A DNA stretch of 64,000 nucleotides, from assembly GCF_000732905.1 (NCBI RefSeq), contig NZ_CP007588.1, positions 62,001 through 126,000 of the forward strand. The letters are read 5' to 3'. This stretch comes from Weissella tructae (lineage in GTDB: Bacteria > Bacillota > Bacilli > Lactobacillales > Lactobacillaceae). Position numbers and translations under genes: made by a program. Positions 37,076 to 46,483 of the stretch are shown in pieces. The notes under the pieces are model-generated. The model was not told the origin of the DNA. It worked only from the letters and a program-made list of their open reading frames with translations, and did no database searches. Each line of letters opens with the position of its first letter. Position 1 is the first letter of the stretch.

Positions 37076-37663
37076 ATGGAAAGAGAAAAGGTGAAGAATT
37101 TGCAACGTCGCGTCTTTGTAGTAACAGGAAATACAGGAACAGGAAAGACAACTGTTACAAAGTACCTGAATGAATTTTATGAAATGCCAAAAGTGATTAC
37201 ACACACTACACGTCCGCCTCGTGAAGGTGAAGAAGATGGCGTGGACTATTATTTTGAATCAAATGATAGTTTTGATCGTAATCATTTTTTGGAAGAAGTG
37301 AGTTACAGTGGTTATAAATATGGTTCTTCTGTTGAAGGGCTAGAGCGTGCGTGGGAAAAGAATCAATTAATTACAATTGTGCTAGATCCAATGGGCGCTG
37401 TGACTTATTTACAAGATTTACCAGAAGGTGAAGTTGTTGTTATTTATCTAGATGTCAGTGAACGAGCAGATTTGCTGGAACGTCTGGAAAAGCGTGGAGA
37501 TGATGTTGAAGCAATTGCACAACGATTAAACAGTGAAGAATATCAACGTGATTTAATGATTTTGCCAGGATTAAAAGAACGCGCACATGTCGTGATGAAT
37601 GATGATTGGGATGCGGCGCGTTCAGAAATTGATGAGATTGTACAATCGGCGATTAGAGTCTAA
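37076..37663 (+). CDS. Guanylate-kinase-like protein
   Basis: 195 residues from the ATG. P-loop GNTGTGKTT, then THTTRPPREGEEDGVDYYF, the guanylate-kinase signature for GMP binding, and a lid with ERLEKRGDD. It could phosphorylate GMP to GDP, but it departs from standard Gmk in several places and may be a second, specialised copy. The start is uncertain: a TTG at 37100 has AAAGGTGA 6 bases upstream and begins nearer the P-loop. The next gene starts 18 bases after its stop. Confidence 0.8.
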   Translation: MEREKVKNLQRRVFVVTGNTGTGKTTVTKYLNEFYEMPKVITHTTRPPREGEEDGVDYYFESNDSFDRNHFLEEVSYSGYKYGSSVEGLERAWEKNQLITIVLDPMGAVTYLQDLPEGEVVVIYLDVSERADLLERLEKRGDDVEAIAQRLNSEEYQRDLMILPGLKERAHVVMNDDWDAARSEIDEIVQSAIRV

Positions 37664-37681
37664 CGTACAAGGAGGTATGTC

Positions 37682-38062
37682 ATGAAAAAAAGAACACCAC
37701 CATTTATTACTCCCGTTGCCTTGTTGTCACTCATAATTGCATTGAGTGCAGGGAATGCCGTGGTAAATGTTTCAACTAACACTCGTAATGGTGCGCCGGT
37801 TAAGGAAACGTCTGAGAAAAAGGATACTTCTTCTTTGAGTACGGAATCCGCTAACGAGGAAACAACTTCAAATAATACGACTAGTGAAACTTCAAGTGCA
37901 GTATCGAAGAGTCCGAATGACATCTCTGAGTCTGAATCAACTGTTAGTGGACAGAGTAATTCAGAATCTTCCGTGTTACCATCTGAATCATCATCATCGG
38001 TGACTTCAAGTTCATCTAGCTCAGAAGTTGTCGCAGACGTTGCGAAGAAGGAGGCGGAGTAA
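37682..38062 (+). CDS. Small membrane-anchored Ser/Thr-rich protein
   Basis: 126 residues, no family recognised. Residues about 8-28 are hydrophobic (signal anchor or signal peptide). The rest is almost only Ser, Thr, Glu and Asn, ending in a Ser run and KKEAE; it is surely unfolded. AAGGAGG gives a strong start. The stop is 1 base before the next ATG, so the two are translationally coupled and may act together at the cell surface. Confidence 0.72.
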   Translation: MKKRTPPFITPVALLSLIIALSAGNAVVNVSTNTRNGAPVKETSEKKDTSSLSTESANEETTSNNTTSETSSAVSKSPNDISESESTVSGQSNSESSVLPSESSSSVTSSSSSSEVVADVAKKEAE

Positions 38063-38063
38063 T

Positions 38064-38852
38064 ATGTTTTCGCTTTTAGATCTTTTTAATAGCTATTTTA
38101 GTGTCTTTAACGTAAATTCTCGGTTAAAGGGTCGCATCTATACGATTATCGACTTTTTTGGAGTCGCTTATTTGGCTCATCTAACATATGCGTATTTCAA
38201 GAATCAAGCATATATGCAAGGTGCGTTGTTGGGTTTGGCGATGTTGTTGATTTTTTACGTGGCACTTATTAATTTCATGTATTACTTTACAGAAAAATCT
38301 GTCAAATGGGATATTTCACCATTATTTGCGAAATATGTAGCCAATCCAGACGCTGCCGCAGGGAATAATGTCCAATTTGTACCAGCGAGTGGGTTGTATA
38401 GAACGGAAGATGTATTACCAGCGTTGGTCATATCTGAAGGGGAGCACCAAAAATATTTAGAAGAAATTGTAAATAAATTGGACGAACATGGATTGATTGA
38501 AGATGCATATGATAATCTTTCGGTTAAAGAGCAAGTCAAAGTTCTGAAAAATGGGAAAAACGTTTTATATGCGAACAATCGGATAGAGTTACCCTTTTAT
38601 CGTTTGGAAAACGATGGTAATCGATTGATTGTGGTCGGTGGACTAAATGAAATGACGGCGCAACAATTGGGCCATGTTGAACAGGTTGGATTACAACCTG
38701 TTTCGATGGCTATGAAGCAATACGACTTTTTCGTCGCAACCGTTGGTATATCAGGCGGTACGGCTCATGAAATGGGTCGTAATGGGCTGTCTGAAGTGAA
38801 ATATCCATACGAATTAAAGGTCGAATTAGCATACAAAAATAAAGAAGTCTAG
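38064..38852 (+). CDS. Membrane protein of unknown function (possibly DUF6681)
   Basis: 262 residues. Two membrane segments (about 27-45 and 53-76) are followed by a cytoplasmic or extracellular domain with no motif I recognise; IVVGGLNEMTAQQLGHV is its most ordered stretch. Similar proteins occur in other Lactobacillaceae; DUF6681 is my recollection, not verified. GGAGG precedes the ATG. The terminator that follows includes the stop codon in its stem. Confidence 0.75.
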   Translation: MFSLLDLFNSYFSVFNVNSRLKGRIYTIIDFFGVAYLAHLTYAYFKNQAYMQGALLGLAMLLIFYVALINFMYYFTEKSVKWDISPLFAKYVANPDAAAGNNVQFVPASGLYRTEDVLPALVISEGEHQKYLEEIVNKLDEHGLIEDAYDNLSVKEQVKVLKNGKNVLYANNRIELPFYRLENDGNRLIVVGGLNEMTAQQLGHVEQVGLQPVSMAMKQYDFFVATVGISGGTAHEMGRNGLSEVKYPYELKVELAYKNKEV

Positions 38853-38873
38853 CCAAAAGGCTAGGCTTTTTTT
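38845..38873 (+). terminator. Terminator overlapping the stop codon
   Basis: AAGTCTAGCC/GGCTAGGCTT with an AAAA loop and seven T. The TAG stop at 38850 is inside the left arm. Confidence 0.9.
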
Positions 38874-38908
38874 AATGCCTAAAAATGTAAACTTATATCA
38901 CATACTGA

Positions 38909-38937
38909 TTGACAATGTTCGGAATTTTGAATACTAT
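38909..38937 (+). promoter_or_regulatory. Promoter of the GlnQHMP-type operon
   Basis: TTGACA (38909-38914), exactly 17 bp, then TACTAT (38932-38937). The leader of about 80 nt ends in a small GCTAAC/GTTAGC hairpin before GAGGAGG. Confidence 0.75.
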
Positions 38938-39024
38938 GGGATAAAGTTCACTGGAAACCTCACAATGGTAGTAGTGATGTTTAATTAATAGAAAAAGCTA
39001 ACGGTTGTTAGCGAGGAGGCCCAA

Positions 39025-39759
39025 ATGTCAATGATCGAGTTTAAAGATGTCGAAAAGTATTATGGAAAGTTCCATGCTTTGAAAAACATTAATTTAGAAA
39101 TCGATGCAGGTGAAACAGTGGTCTTGCTTGGCCCATCTGGGTCAGGTAAGTCAACATTAATTCGTACAATTAACGGACTAGAAACAATTGAATCAGGTCA
39201 ATTAATTGTTAATGATCGTGATTTGGCAGATGAACACACGGACTTGAATATGATTCGTAAAGATGTGGGAATGGTATTCCAACATTTTAATCTATATGCA
39301 AATAAGACAATTATTGAAAATATTATGCTTGGCCCTCGTTTAGTTTTGAAGCGTGACGAAACTGAAAACCGTGAAATTGCAATGGCTTTGCTAGAACGTG
39401 TTGGATTGGCTGATCAAGCAGAAAAGTTCCCATCAGCGCTTTCTGGAGGACAACAACAACGTGTTGCGATTGCGCGTTCATTGGCAATGAAACCTAAGGC
39501 CATCTTATTTGACGAACCAACATCAGCGTTGGATCCGGAAATGGTTAATGGTGTTTTGAAAATTATGCGTGAAATCGCGGAAGATTCTTCAATGACCATG
39601 GTCGTTGTGACACATGAAATGGGATTTGCTAAGCAAGTTGCAGACCGTGTTATCTTTATGGCAGACGGTGAAGTCTTAGAAGATGCGCCAACTGCACAAT
39701 TCTTTGAACATCCAAATGAACCACGTGCACGTCACTTCTTGTCACAAATTGTGCATTAG
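39025..39759 (+). CDS. glnQ: Amino-acid ABC transporter ATP-binding protein (GlnQ-like)
   Basis: 244 residues. Walker A GPSGSGKST, Q-loop VFQHFNLY, signature LSGGQQQRVAIAR, Walker B ILFDEPTSALDPE and H-loop VTHEM are all present. It is closest to the polar amino-acid (glutamine/glutamate) importers. GAGGAGG lies 7 bases before the first ATG; the ATG at 39031 is also possible. First of four genes glnQ-glnH-glnP-glnP. Confidence 0.95.
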   Translation: MSMIEFKDVEKYYGKFHALKNINLEIDAGETVVLLGPSGSGKSTLIRTINGLETIESGQLIVNDRDLADEHTDLNMIRKDVGMVFQHFNLYANKTIIENIMLGPRLVLKRDETENREIAMALLERVGLADQAEKFPSALSGGQQQRVAIARSLAMKPKAILFDEPTSALDPEMVNGVLKIMREIAEDSSMTMVVVTHEMGFAKQVADRVIFMADGEVLEDAPTAQFFEHPNEPRARHFLSQIVH

Positions 39760-39769
39760 GGGGCTAGTT

Positions 39770-40621
39770 ATGAAAAGTAATACAAAAAAGCTATTCACTT
39801 GGGGCGCAGTTGTATTGGTCGCTCTAGGTGCTTGGGCAGCAGTTAACCAATTGAGCGCAAATAAAGCACGTGCGTCACAAAAGAACGTTGCATATGATCG
39901 TGTGATGGAATCTGACGTTATGACTTGGGGAATAAAAGGGGATACAAAATTAATTGGTGTGATGGACATTGCGTCTGGTGAATACCAAGGATTTGAAGTT
40001 GACCTTGCTAAGGAATTAACAAAGCGTATTAACCCAAATGCAAAAGCTGAATTAACACAAGTTACAGCGGGTACACGAGTACCAATGTTGTTGAATGGAA
40101 ACATTGATACCATTATTGCCACAATGACGATTACAGACGAACGTAAAAAGGTCGTTAATTTCTCAGATCATTACTTTAAGGCTGGGCAATCAATCATGGT
40201 ACCAGACAATAGTAAGATTAAGTCGGTTGAAGATGTGAATTACAAAGGCGCTAAGATTTTAGCCGTAACTGGAACTAATTCAGCTGAGAATATTAAGGAA
40301 TTTGCACCTAAAGCACAAGTTGTTGGTTTACCTGATTATGCGACAGCTATGACTGCGTTGGAATCAGGGCAAGGAGATGCCATTACTAGTGACAACACAA
40401 TTTTATTTGGATTAGGCGCTGATAAGCCTAATTTGAAGATTGTTGGTGGCGCGTTTACATCTGAAGAATATGCAATGGCGTTTTCAAAGAACGAACCTAA
40501 GTTGGAAGCCGCAACAAACAAGGCTTTGGCCGAAATGCGTGCAGATGGTAGCTACGATAAATTAGCTGAAAAATGGTTTGGTGAAGTACGTGGACTTGAT
40601 TGGAAGGAGGTAACTAAGTAA
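39770..40621 (+). CDS. glnH: Amino-acid substrate-binding protein (GlnH-like), no lipobox
   Basis: 283 residues, a family 3 solute-binding protein. The N-terminal hydrophobic segment (about 8-28) ends in LSANKARAS with no cysteine, so it cannot be a normal lipoprotein and is probably held by an uncleaved anchor or released. The binding fold shows GFEVDLAKELTKR and NIDTIIATMTITDERKK. The stop overlaps the next start (TAATG). It probably captures glutamine or glutamate. Confidence 0.93.
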   Translation: MKSNTKKLFTWGAVVLVALGAWAAVNQLSANKARASQKNVAYDRVMESDVMTWGIKGDTKLIGVMDIASGEYQGFEVDLAKELTKRINPNAKAELTQVTAGTRVPMLLNGNIDTIIATMTITDERKKVVNFSDHYFKAGQSIMVPDNSKIKSVEDVNYKGAKILAVTGTNSAENIKEFAPKAQVVGLPDYATAMTALESGQGDAITSDNTILFGLGADKPNLKIVGGAFTSEEYAMAFSKNEPKLEAATNKALAEMRADGSYDKLAEKWFGEVRGLDWKEVTK

Positions 40622-41268
40622 TGTGGACACTATTTACAGAACACTCAGATGCCTTCATAACAGGATTTGGTTGGACAATCTTGGCAAGTTTAATTGCTTT
40701 GGTTGGTGCCACTGTCTTAGGGACATTATTTGCCTTGATGCAAGTAATGCCAAACCGCTTTGCGAATAAAGTCGCAAATATTTACGTAGAAATTGTTCGT
40801 AACATTCCTTTGTTGGTGATTACAATGTTTTTCTATGTTGTTGTCGCACGTGTGTGGCATTTGGATGGATTTGCGTCAGGAACGTTAGGGCTAACATTGT
40901 ATAGTTCAGCGTTCATCGCCGAGACTGTGCGTGCCGGAATATTGGCAGTACCAAAGGGGCAATTAGAAGGTTCAATGTCTAATGGTTTGAACTGGTATCA
41001 AAGTATGTGGCATGTTGTATTGCCACAAGCCTTTAAGTTGGTTATTCCCCCATTGGGAAATCAATTCATCAGTTTGATCAAAAATTCATCAGTGTTGGCT
41101 TTCGTCGCAGGAATGGATTTGATGTATCAAGCCAATGCAATTTCGCAAACGACTTTTGATACATTCGGTCCATATATTATTGTGGCTGTATTCTATCTAA
41201 TCCTAACGATGCCGTTAAGTTACTACATGCGTCATCTAGAACATAAATTAGTCGGCGGGGGTAACTAA
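40621..41268 (+). CDS. glnP: Amino-acid ABC transporter permease 1
   Basis: 215 residues, about five membrane helices. The permease-ATPase contact loop is NGLNWYQSMWHVVLPQA, the EAA motif. Its start overlaps the glnH stop by one base. It forms a heterodimeric channel with the next gene, as in B. subtilis GlnM/GlnP. Confidence 0.93.
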   Translation: MWTLFTEHSDAFITGFGWTILASLIALVGATVLGTLFALMQVMPNRFANKVANIYVEIVRNIPLLVITMFFYVVVARVWHLDGFASGTLGLTLYSSAFIAETVRAGILAVPKGQLEGSMSNGLNWYQSMWHVVLPQAFKLVIPPLGNQFISLIKNSSVLAFVAGMDLMYQANAISQTTFDTFGPYIIVAVFYLILTMPLSYYMRHLEHKLVGGGN

Positions 41269-41269
41269 C

Positions 41270-41926
41270 ATGCAAGATTTTCTACAAGCATTTTCATGGT
41301 TGAACCTACGCTTCTTATTGATGGGACTATGGGTGACGATTCAAGTTTCCGTTGTTTCAATTGTATTTAGTTTTATTATTGGATCATTGTTGGGGATTAT
41401 TCGTTACTTGAATATCCGCGTCGTATCACCAATCGTCGGCTTTATTATTGATATTATTCGAAACTTGCCGCTATTGTTGATTATTTTCTTTACGTACTTT
41501 GCATTGCCAAAGATTGGTATCCATTTTAATGTCATGGCATCTACGATTATTGCGCTGACGGTGTTTGAATCAGCGATGATTGCTGAAATTGTGCGTTCAG
41601 GTATTATTGCAGTACCGAAGGGACAATTAGAAGGTGCACGTTCTAATGGTTTGAATATGCGTCAGACGTTGATTCAAATTCTGTTACCACAAGCGTATAA
41701 GAAGATGATCCCACCATTGGTATCACAGTTTGTGTCATTGATTAAGGACACATCATTGGCAACTATTATCATGTTGCCGGATGTAACATATCGTGCGCAA
41801 ACAATTTATGCACAAAATCCAAATCAAATCGTGCCGATGTTTATCATGTTGGCTTTGTTGTATTTTGTGTTGAACTACACTATTTCTCAATTCGGACGTT
41901 ACATGGACCGACGAATGAAGGCATAG
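41270..41926 (+). CDS. Amino-acid ABC transporter permease 2
   Basis: 218 residues, about five membrane helices, EAA loop RSNGLNMRQTLIQILLPQA. It starts 1 base after the first permease and is the second half of the channel. A GlnM/GlnP type assignment between the two is arbitrary. Closed by the terminator at 41936. Confidence 0.93.
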   Translation: MQDFLQAFSWLNLRFLLMGLWVTIQVSVVSIVFSFIIGSLLGIIRYLNIRVVSPIVGFIIDIIRNLPLLLIIFFTYFALPKIGIHFNVMASTIIALTVFESAMIAEIVRSGIIAVPKGQLEGARSNGLNMRQTLIQILLPQAYKKMIPPLVSQFVSLIKDTSLATIIMLPDVTYRAQTIYAQNPNQIVPMFIMLALLYFVLNYTISQFGRYMDRRMKA

Positions 41927-41935
41927 TAACAATTT

Positions 41936-41971
41936 GAGATTCTTGTTTTTTGAGCGAGGGTCTCTTTTTTT
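41936..41971 (+). terminator. Terminator after the Gln transporter operon
   Basis: A 10-bp stem GAGATTCTTG/CGAGGGTCTC (some GU pairs) followed by T. Confidence 0.85.
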
Positions 41972-41977
41972 ATAACC

Positions 41978-41992
41978 ATTTTTCTGAAACTG
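41978..41992. promoter_or_regulatory. Weak CodY-box-like site upstream of oppA1
   Basis: ATTTTTCTGAAACTG matches the CodY box AATTTTCWGAAAATT with three mismatches. CodY commonly controls peptide uptake genes in Firmicutes; whether this organism has CodY is not visible here. Confidence 0.3.
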
Positions 41993-42125
41993 TAGTTAAT
42001 TTCATTTATAAAATATATATATGTAGTTAATGTTAGATTTATTTACAATATTCAACAGCTTTGTGGTGTTTTCTTAGTATGGTATTAAGAAGCACGGGGG
42101 ACCGCACTAATATGGAGGGGTATAT

Positions 42126-43772
42126 ATGAAGTCGGGAATGAAAAAATTTACGTATATAGCTTTAGCGGCATTGGCCGTCGGGGGTATTGGCACAGCTATT
42201 ACGAGTTCAGTTGCGAAAGCTAAATCAACCCAAAACGATGATATGATTCGTTGGGTTGATAAGGCACCGCTAACAACAATGGATCCATCGAAAGTGTCAG
42301 CCAATCAAGATTTTACTGGTATGACAGCGGTGAGTGATGGTTTGTATCGTCAAGATATGAAGGGAGTACCGGAATTATCTTTGGCAGAATCAGTAGATAC
42401 GAATGATGCGAAAACGGTGTATACCTTTAAACTACGACCAGATTTGAAATGGTCAAACGGGGATGACCTAACGGCACATGATTTCGTATATGGTTGGCGT
42501 CGAACAAACGATCCAACGACAGCGGCTGAATATGCCTACTTGTTTGAAGGTATTAAGAATGCTGATAAAATTCAAACCGGTAAAATTACTGATTTGACAC
42601 AATTGGGTGTAAAAGCACTTGATGATCGTACATTGGAAGTGACGTTAGACCAACCAATGGCAGCGCTGAAAGATTTGTTAACAATGCCGCCATTCTTCCC
42701 ACAAAACCAAAAATTTGTTGAAGAATCAGGTAAGCAATATGGATCAGAAGCAAAATATGTTTTGGCATCAGGACCATACACAATTGAAAATTGGTCAGGA
42801 GCAAGTGATGAATATTACTTGAAAAAGAATAAGTTCTACTATGATAGTGACGTTGTGAAGACAAATGAAATTCGTGTTCGTTCTGTCCAACAAGGAACAG
42901 GATATAACCTGTTCCTGTCAAATGCGACAGATTTCGCTGAACTATCAACATTGCAAGCAACTGGATCGAAACATGATCGTGCTTACATTAATAATCCAGG
43001 TGGTTCAACAGCATACATTCAAATGAACCGTAAGCAAGTGAAGGCTTTGGACAATGTCGACATTCGACGTGGATTATCATACGCCATTGACCGTGAAACA
43101 TTCACGGACAAGGTGTTAGGTGGAACAGCAATTCCGGCGGAAACATTAGTGCCGAAGGGATTGGTTACAGACCCTAAGACAGGTAAGGACTTTACAGACC
43201 TTTCAAAGACAGATGGCGCAATTGGATATGACCTAGAAAAGGCACGTCAATTGTTTGCGAAGGGAATGCGCGCTGAAGGATTAACAGAATTAACATTAGA
43301 ATTAGCAACTGATGACACAGATGCTGCTAAGAACTCAGCGCAATATCTACAATCACAATTGCAAGAATTAGAAGGGCTAACAATCAACATTAAGATTGTA
43401 CCGTTCAAGCAACGTATTGCAATGCAAGAAACACGCACATTTGATTTGATTATTACCATTTGGGGAGCTGACTATGCTGACCCATCAACATTCTTGGACC
43501 TATTCCAAACGGGCGGTTCATTTAATGGAGGTTCTTGGTCAAATGAGGAATATGATAATTTGATTAAGAAAGCTATTATAACAGATGCAAGTGACGCCGA
43601 AAAACGTTACCAAGATTATGTTGAAGCAGAAAAAGTTTTGACTGATCAAGTGGGAGTTATTCCAATGTATCACCGATCAACGCCAGCCTTAGAGCGAACT
43701 GACATTGAAGACATGGCGTACCATGCTGCTGGTGCAACATTTGACTTCAAATGGATTAAGCGTGTCAAGTAA
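42126..43772 (+). CDS. oppA: Oligopeptide-binding protein OppA, copy 1, no lipobox
   Basis: 548 residues, family 5 solute-binding protein. The hydrophobic N-terminus (about 8-28) ends in SSVAKAKS without cysteine. The mature part opens with DMIRWVDKAPLTTMDPSKV and has the family signature region NGDDLTAHDFVYGWRR. GGAGGGG precedes the ATG. It delivers peptides to OppBCDF encoded downstream. No clear terminator separates it from the second copy, which has its own promoter. Confidence 0.93.
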   Translation: MKSGMKKFTYIALAALAVGGIGTAITSSVAKAKSTQNDDMIRWVDKAPLTTMDPSKVSANQDFTGMTAVSDGLYRQDMKGVPELSLAESVDTNDAKTVYTFKLRPDLKWSNGDDLTAHDFVYGWRRTNDPTTAAEYAYLFEGIKNADKIQTGKITDLTQLGVKALDDRTLEVTLDQPMAALKDLLTMPPFFPQNQKFVEESGKQYGSEAKYVLASGPYTIENWSGASDEYYLKKNKFYYDSDVVKTNEIRVRSVQQGTGYNLFLSNATDFAELSTLQATGSKHDRAYINNPGGSTAYIQMNRKQVKALDNVDIRRGLSYAIDRETFTDKVLGGTAIPAETLVPKGLVTDPKTGKDFTDLSKTDGAIGYDLEKARQLFAKGMRAEGLTELTLELATDDTDAAKNSAQYLQSQLQELEGLTINIKIVPFKQRIAMQETRTFDLIITIWGADYADPSTFLDLFQTGGSFNGGSWSNEEYDNLIKKAIITDASDAEKRYQDYVEAEKVLTDQVGVIPMYHRSTPALERTDIEDMAYHAAGATFDFKWIKRVK

Positions 43773-43787
43773 CCTGCCTTTTCTCAT

Positions 43788-43816
43788 TGTTTTTTAATTT
43801 AAACTCCAGTATACTA
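43788..43816 (+). promoter_or_regulatory. Promoter of the second oppA / oppBCDF
   Basis: TTGTTT (43788-43793), exactly 17 bp, then TATACT (43811-43816). Confidence 0.6.
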
Positions 43817-43867
43817 TTCGAAATACATTAGAAATCTCTCATAAATGAAAATGGTGGAGGGTAGCAT

Positions 43868-45496
43868 ATGAACTGGGGAATGAAGAAAATAACAACAGTT
43901 GCAGCGGCAATCGCTGTGTTTAGTGGAGTCGGTGTCGTAGGTGTCCATGCCGCGGTTAAAAATAATAATATGATTCGTTGGGTGGATAAGGCACCTCTAT
44001 CAACGATGGATCCATCTAAGGTGTCCGCTGCACAAGACTTTAATGGATTGACAGCAACGGGGGATGGATTAACAAGACAAGATAAAGATGGTGAACCAGC
44101 ATTAGCGTTGGCGGAATCATATAAGACAAGTGAAAAAGGGACGGTTTACACATTTAAACTTCGACCAGATTTGAAGTGGTCGAACGGGGATGACCTAACG
44201 GCCCATGATTTTGTCTATGGTTGGCGCCGAACAAACGATCCGAAGACTGCTTCTGAATATGCATATCTATATGCAGGTGTGAAGAATGCAGAAGCCATTC
44301 AAAGTGGTGAAGAAAAAGACCTAACCAAGCTAGGGATTGAGGCGTTGGATGACCGTACATTGAAGGTGACATTGGATCAACCAATGCCTGCATTGTTAGA
44401 TATTATGACAATGCCTCCTTTCTTCCCACAAAATGAAGCATTTGTTGAAAAGGCGGGAAAGAAGTATGGAACAGAAGCTAAGTATGTCCTATCTTCAGGT
44501 CCGTTTGTATTGAAGAAGTGGTCAGGATCAAGTGATGAATATTTCTTACAAAAGAATAAGTTCTACTATGATAGTGATGTTGTGAAGACGAAGGACATTC
44601 GTGTTCAAGCAGTACAGTCAGGAACAGGATATAACTTGTTTATGTCTAATGCGACAGACTACGCAGAACTATCAACACTACAAGCTAATGCATCAAAGCA
44701 TGATCGTTCATTTTTGAATAATCCAACTGCGACGACAGCCTACATTCAAATGAATGAAAAGAAGGTAAAGGCGCTAGGTAATACGGATATCCGTCGTGCA
44801 CTATCATATGCAATTAATCGTGAAGTCTTTACTGATAAGGTGTTAGGTGGAACGGCGCAACCGGCGACAACTTTGACACCAAAGGGACTAATTACAGATC
44901 CGAAAACTGACAAAGATTTCACTGAAATTTCAACGGTGGAAGGCGCAGTTGGCTATGACTTGAAGCAAGCAAAAGAACTTTTTGCGAAGGGAATGCGCGC
45001 TGAAGGGTTAACAGATTTGACATTGGAACTAGTTACTGATGACACAGATGCAGCGAAGAGCTCAGCTCAATTCTTACAATCACAATTGCAAGAATTAGAT
45101 GGTTTGAAGATTAACATTAAGATTGTACCGTTTAAGCAACGTTTGGCTTTGACACAAAGTAAAGATTTCGACCTAGTCATCTCACTTTGGGGTGCGGATT
45201 ACCCGGACCCATCATCATTCTTGGACTTGAACCTGACTGGTGGAGCATTTAATGCCGGTGGTTGGTCAAATGAAGAATATGATGCATTGATTAAGAAGGC
45301 GAACACAACTGACGTTAATGATGAGAAAAAGCGTTACCAAGATTATGCAGACGCTGAAAAGATTAGTTTAGAAGAGATGGCTGTTATTCCAATGTACTAC
45401 CGTGCAACACCTGCGTTGCAACGAACAGACATTGCGGACATGGTCTACCATCCTGCGGGAGCTCTCTTTGATTGGAAATGGGTATATCGTAAGTAA
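43868..45496 (+). CDS. Oligopeptide-binding protein OppA, copy 2, no lipobox
   Basis: 542 residues, clearly a paralogue of the preceding OppA along its length (shared MIRWVDKAPL, NGDDLTAHDFVYGWRR and FAKGMRAEGLT). The signal sequence ends VGVHAAVK, a normal signal-peptidase I site (AHA-type) without lipobox cysteine. It directly precedes oppB. The two copies probably differ in peptide preference. Confidence 0.93.
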   Translation: MNWGMKKITTVAAAIAVFSGVGVVGVHAAVKNNNMIRWVDKAPLSTMDPSKVSAAQDFNGLTATGDGLTRQDKDGEPALALAESYKTSEKGTVYTFKLRPDLKWSNGDDLTAHDFVYGWRRTNDPKTASEYAYLYAGVKNAEAIQSGEEKDLTKLGIEALDDRTLKVTLDQPMPALLDIMTMPPFFPQNEAFVEKAGKKYGTEAKYVLSSGPFVLKKWSGSSDEYFLQKNKFYYDSDVVKTKDIRVQAVQSGTGYNLFMSNATDYAELSTLQANASKHDRSFLNNPTATTAYIQMNEKKVKALGNTDIRRALSYAINREVFTDKVLGGTAQPATTLTPKGLITDPKTDKDFTEISTVEGAVGYDLKQAKELFAKGMRAEGLTDLTLELVTDDTDAAKSSAQFLQSQLQELDGLKINIKIVPFKQRLALTQSKDFDLVISLWGADYPDPSSFLDLNLTGGAFNAGGWSNEEYDALIKKANTTDVNDEKKRYQDYADAEKISLEEMAVIPMYYRATPALQRTDIADMVYHPAGALFDWKWVYRK

Positions 45497-45551
45497 GAAA
45501 GTTACATGTTGGTTTTTGCAAAGGTAATCACACAAAGAAAGGTTTTCTGCG

Positions 45552-46472
45552 ATGTTTAAATATATTCTAAAAAGACTCGGCATTATTTTGCTGACCCTCT
45601 TTATTGTTATTTCGGCAACATTCTTCTTGATGAAGTTGATGCCAGGGTCACCGCTAGCGAATGCTGAACGTTTGGCACCAGAGCAACGAGCGATGATCGA
45701 AGCGCAATATGGATTGAACAACCCGTTGTGGGTGCAATACTGGGACTACTTAACAAATGCGTTCCGTTTGAATTTTGGGGATTCATTCCAATTCCAAAAT
45801 CAACCCGTTATGAAGTTGATTGGGGAACGAATCGGACCCTCAATTCAATTAGGACTTGAAGCCTTGGTATTCGGTGTGATTGCCGGTATTGGACTAGGAG
45901 CTTCTGCCGCAATGCACGCAAATACAAAGCGTGACACATTGTTGTCAATTATTGCGGTGCTAGGAGTTTCTATCCCATCATTCGTGTTTGCCACATTGGC
46001 ACAATACTTTGTTGGATTGAAGCTAGGTTGGTTGCCAATTGCTGGTTGGGATGGATTCATTTACACAATCTTGCCAGCCGTAGTATTGGGAATGGCGCCA
46101 TTAGCGATTACAGCACGATTCATTCGTACTGAAATGGTGAACGTGATGAATTCTGATTACATTGAATTAGCACGTGCTAAAGGATTGTCACGTAACGAAG
46201 TGGTTTACAAGCACGCATTACGTAATTCATTGATTCCGTTGGTAACATTGATTGGACCTATGGCAGTTAATTTGATGACTGGATCAATCGTGGTTGAGCA
46301 AATCTTTGCGATTCCTGGAATTGGTGGACAATTCGTTTCATCAATTTTGACGAATGATTACCCAGTTATCATGGGAACAACAATTGTGTACTCAATGATG
46401 TTGATGGTGGTCTTGTTGATTACTGACATCTTGTACGGATTGATTGACCCACGTATCCGTTTGAACAAATAA
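45552..46472 (+). CDS. oppB: Oligopeptide ABC permease OppB
   Basis: 306 residues, six membrane helices expected. N-terminal KYILKRLGIILLTLFIVI and the EAA loop ARAKGLSRNEVVYKHALRNS are typical of OppB. It forms the channel with OppC. AAAGG precedes the ATG. Confidence 0.95.
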   Translation: MFKYILKRLGIILLTLFIVISATFFLMKLMPGSPLANAERLAPEQRAMIEAQYGLNNPLWVQYWDYLTNAFRLNFGDSFQFQNQPVMKLIGERIGPSIQLGLEALVFGVIAGIGLGASAAMHANTKRDTLLSIIAVLGVSIPSFVFATLAQYFVGLKLGWLPIAGWDGFIYTILPAVVLGMAPLAITARFIRTEMVNVMNSDYIELARAKGLSRNEVVYKHALRNSLIPLVTLIGPMAVNLMTGSIVVEQIFAIPGIGGQFVSSILTNDYPVIMGTTIVYSMMLMVVLLITDILYGLIDPRIRLNK

Positions 46473-46483
46473 AGGAGGCAACT

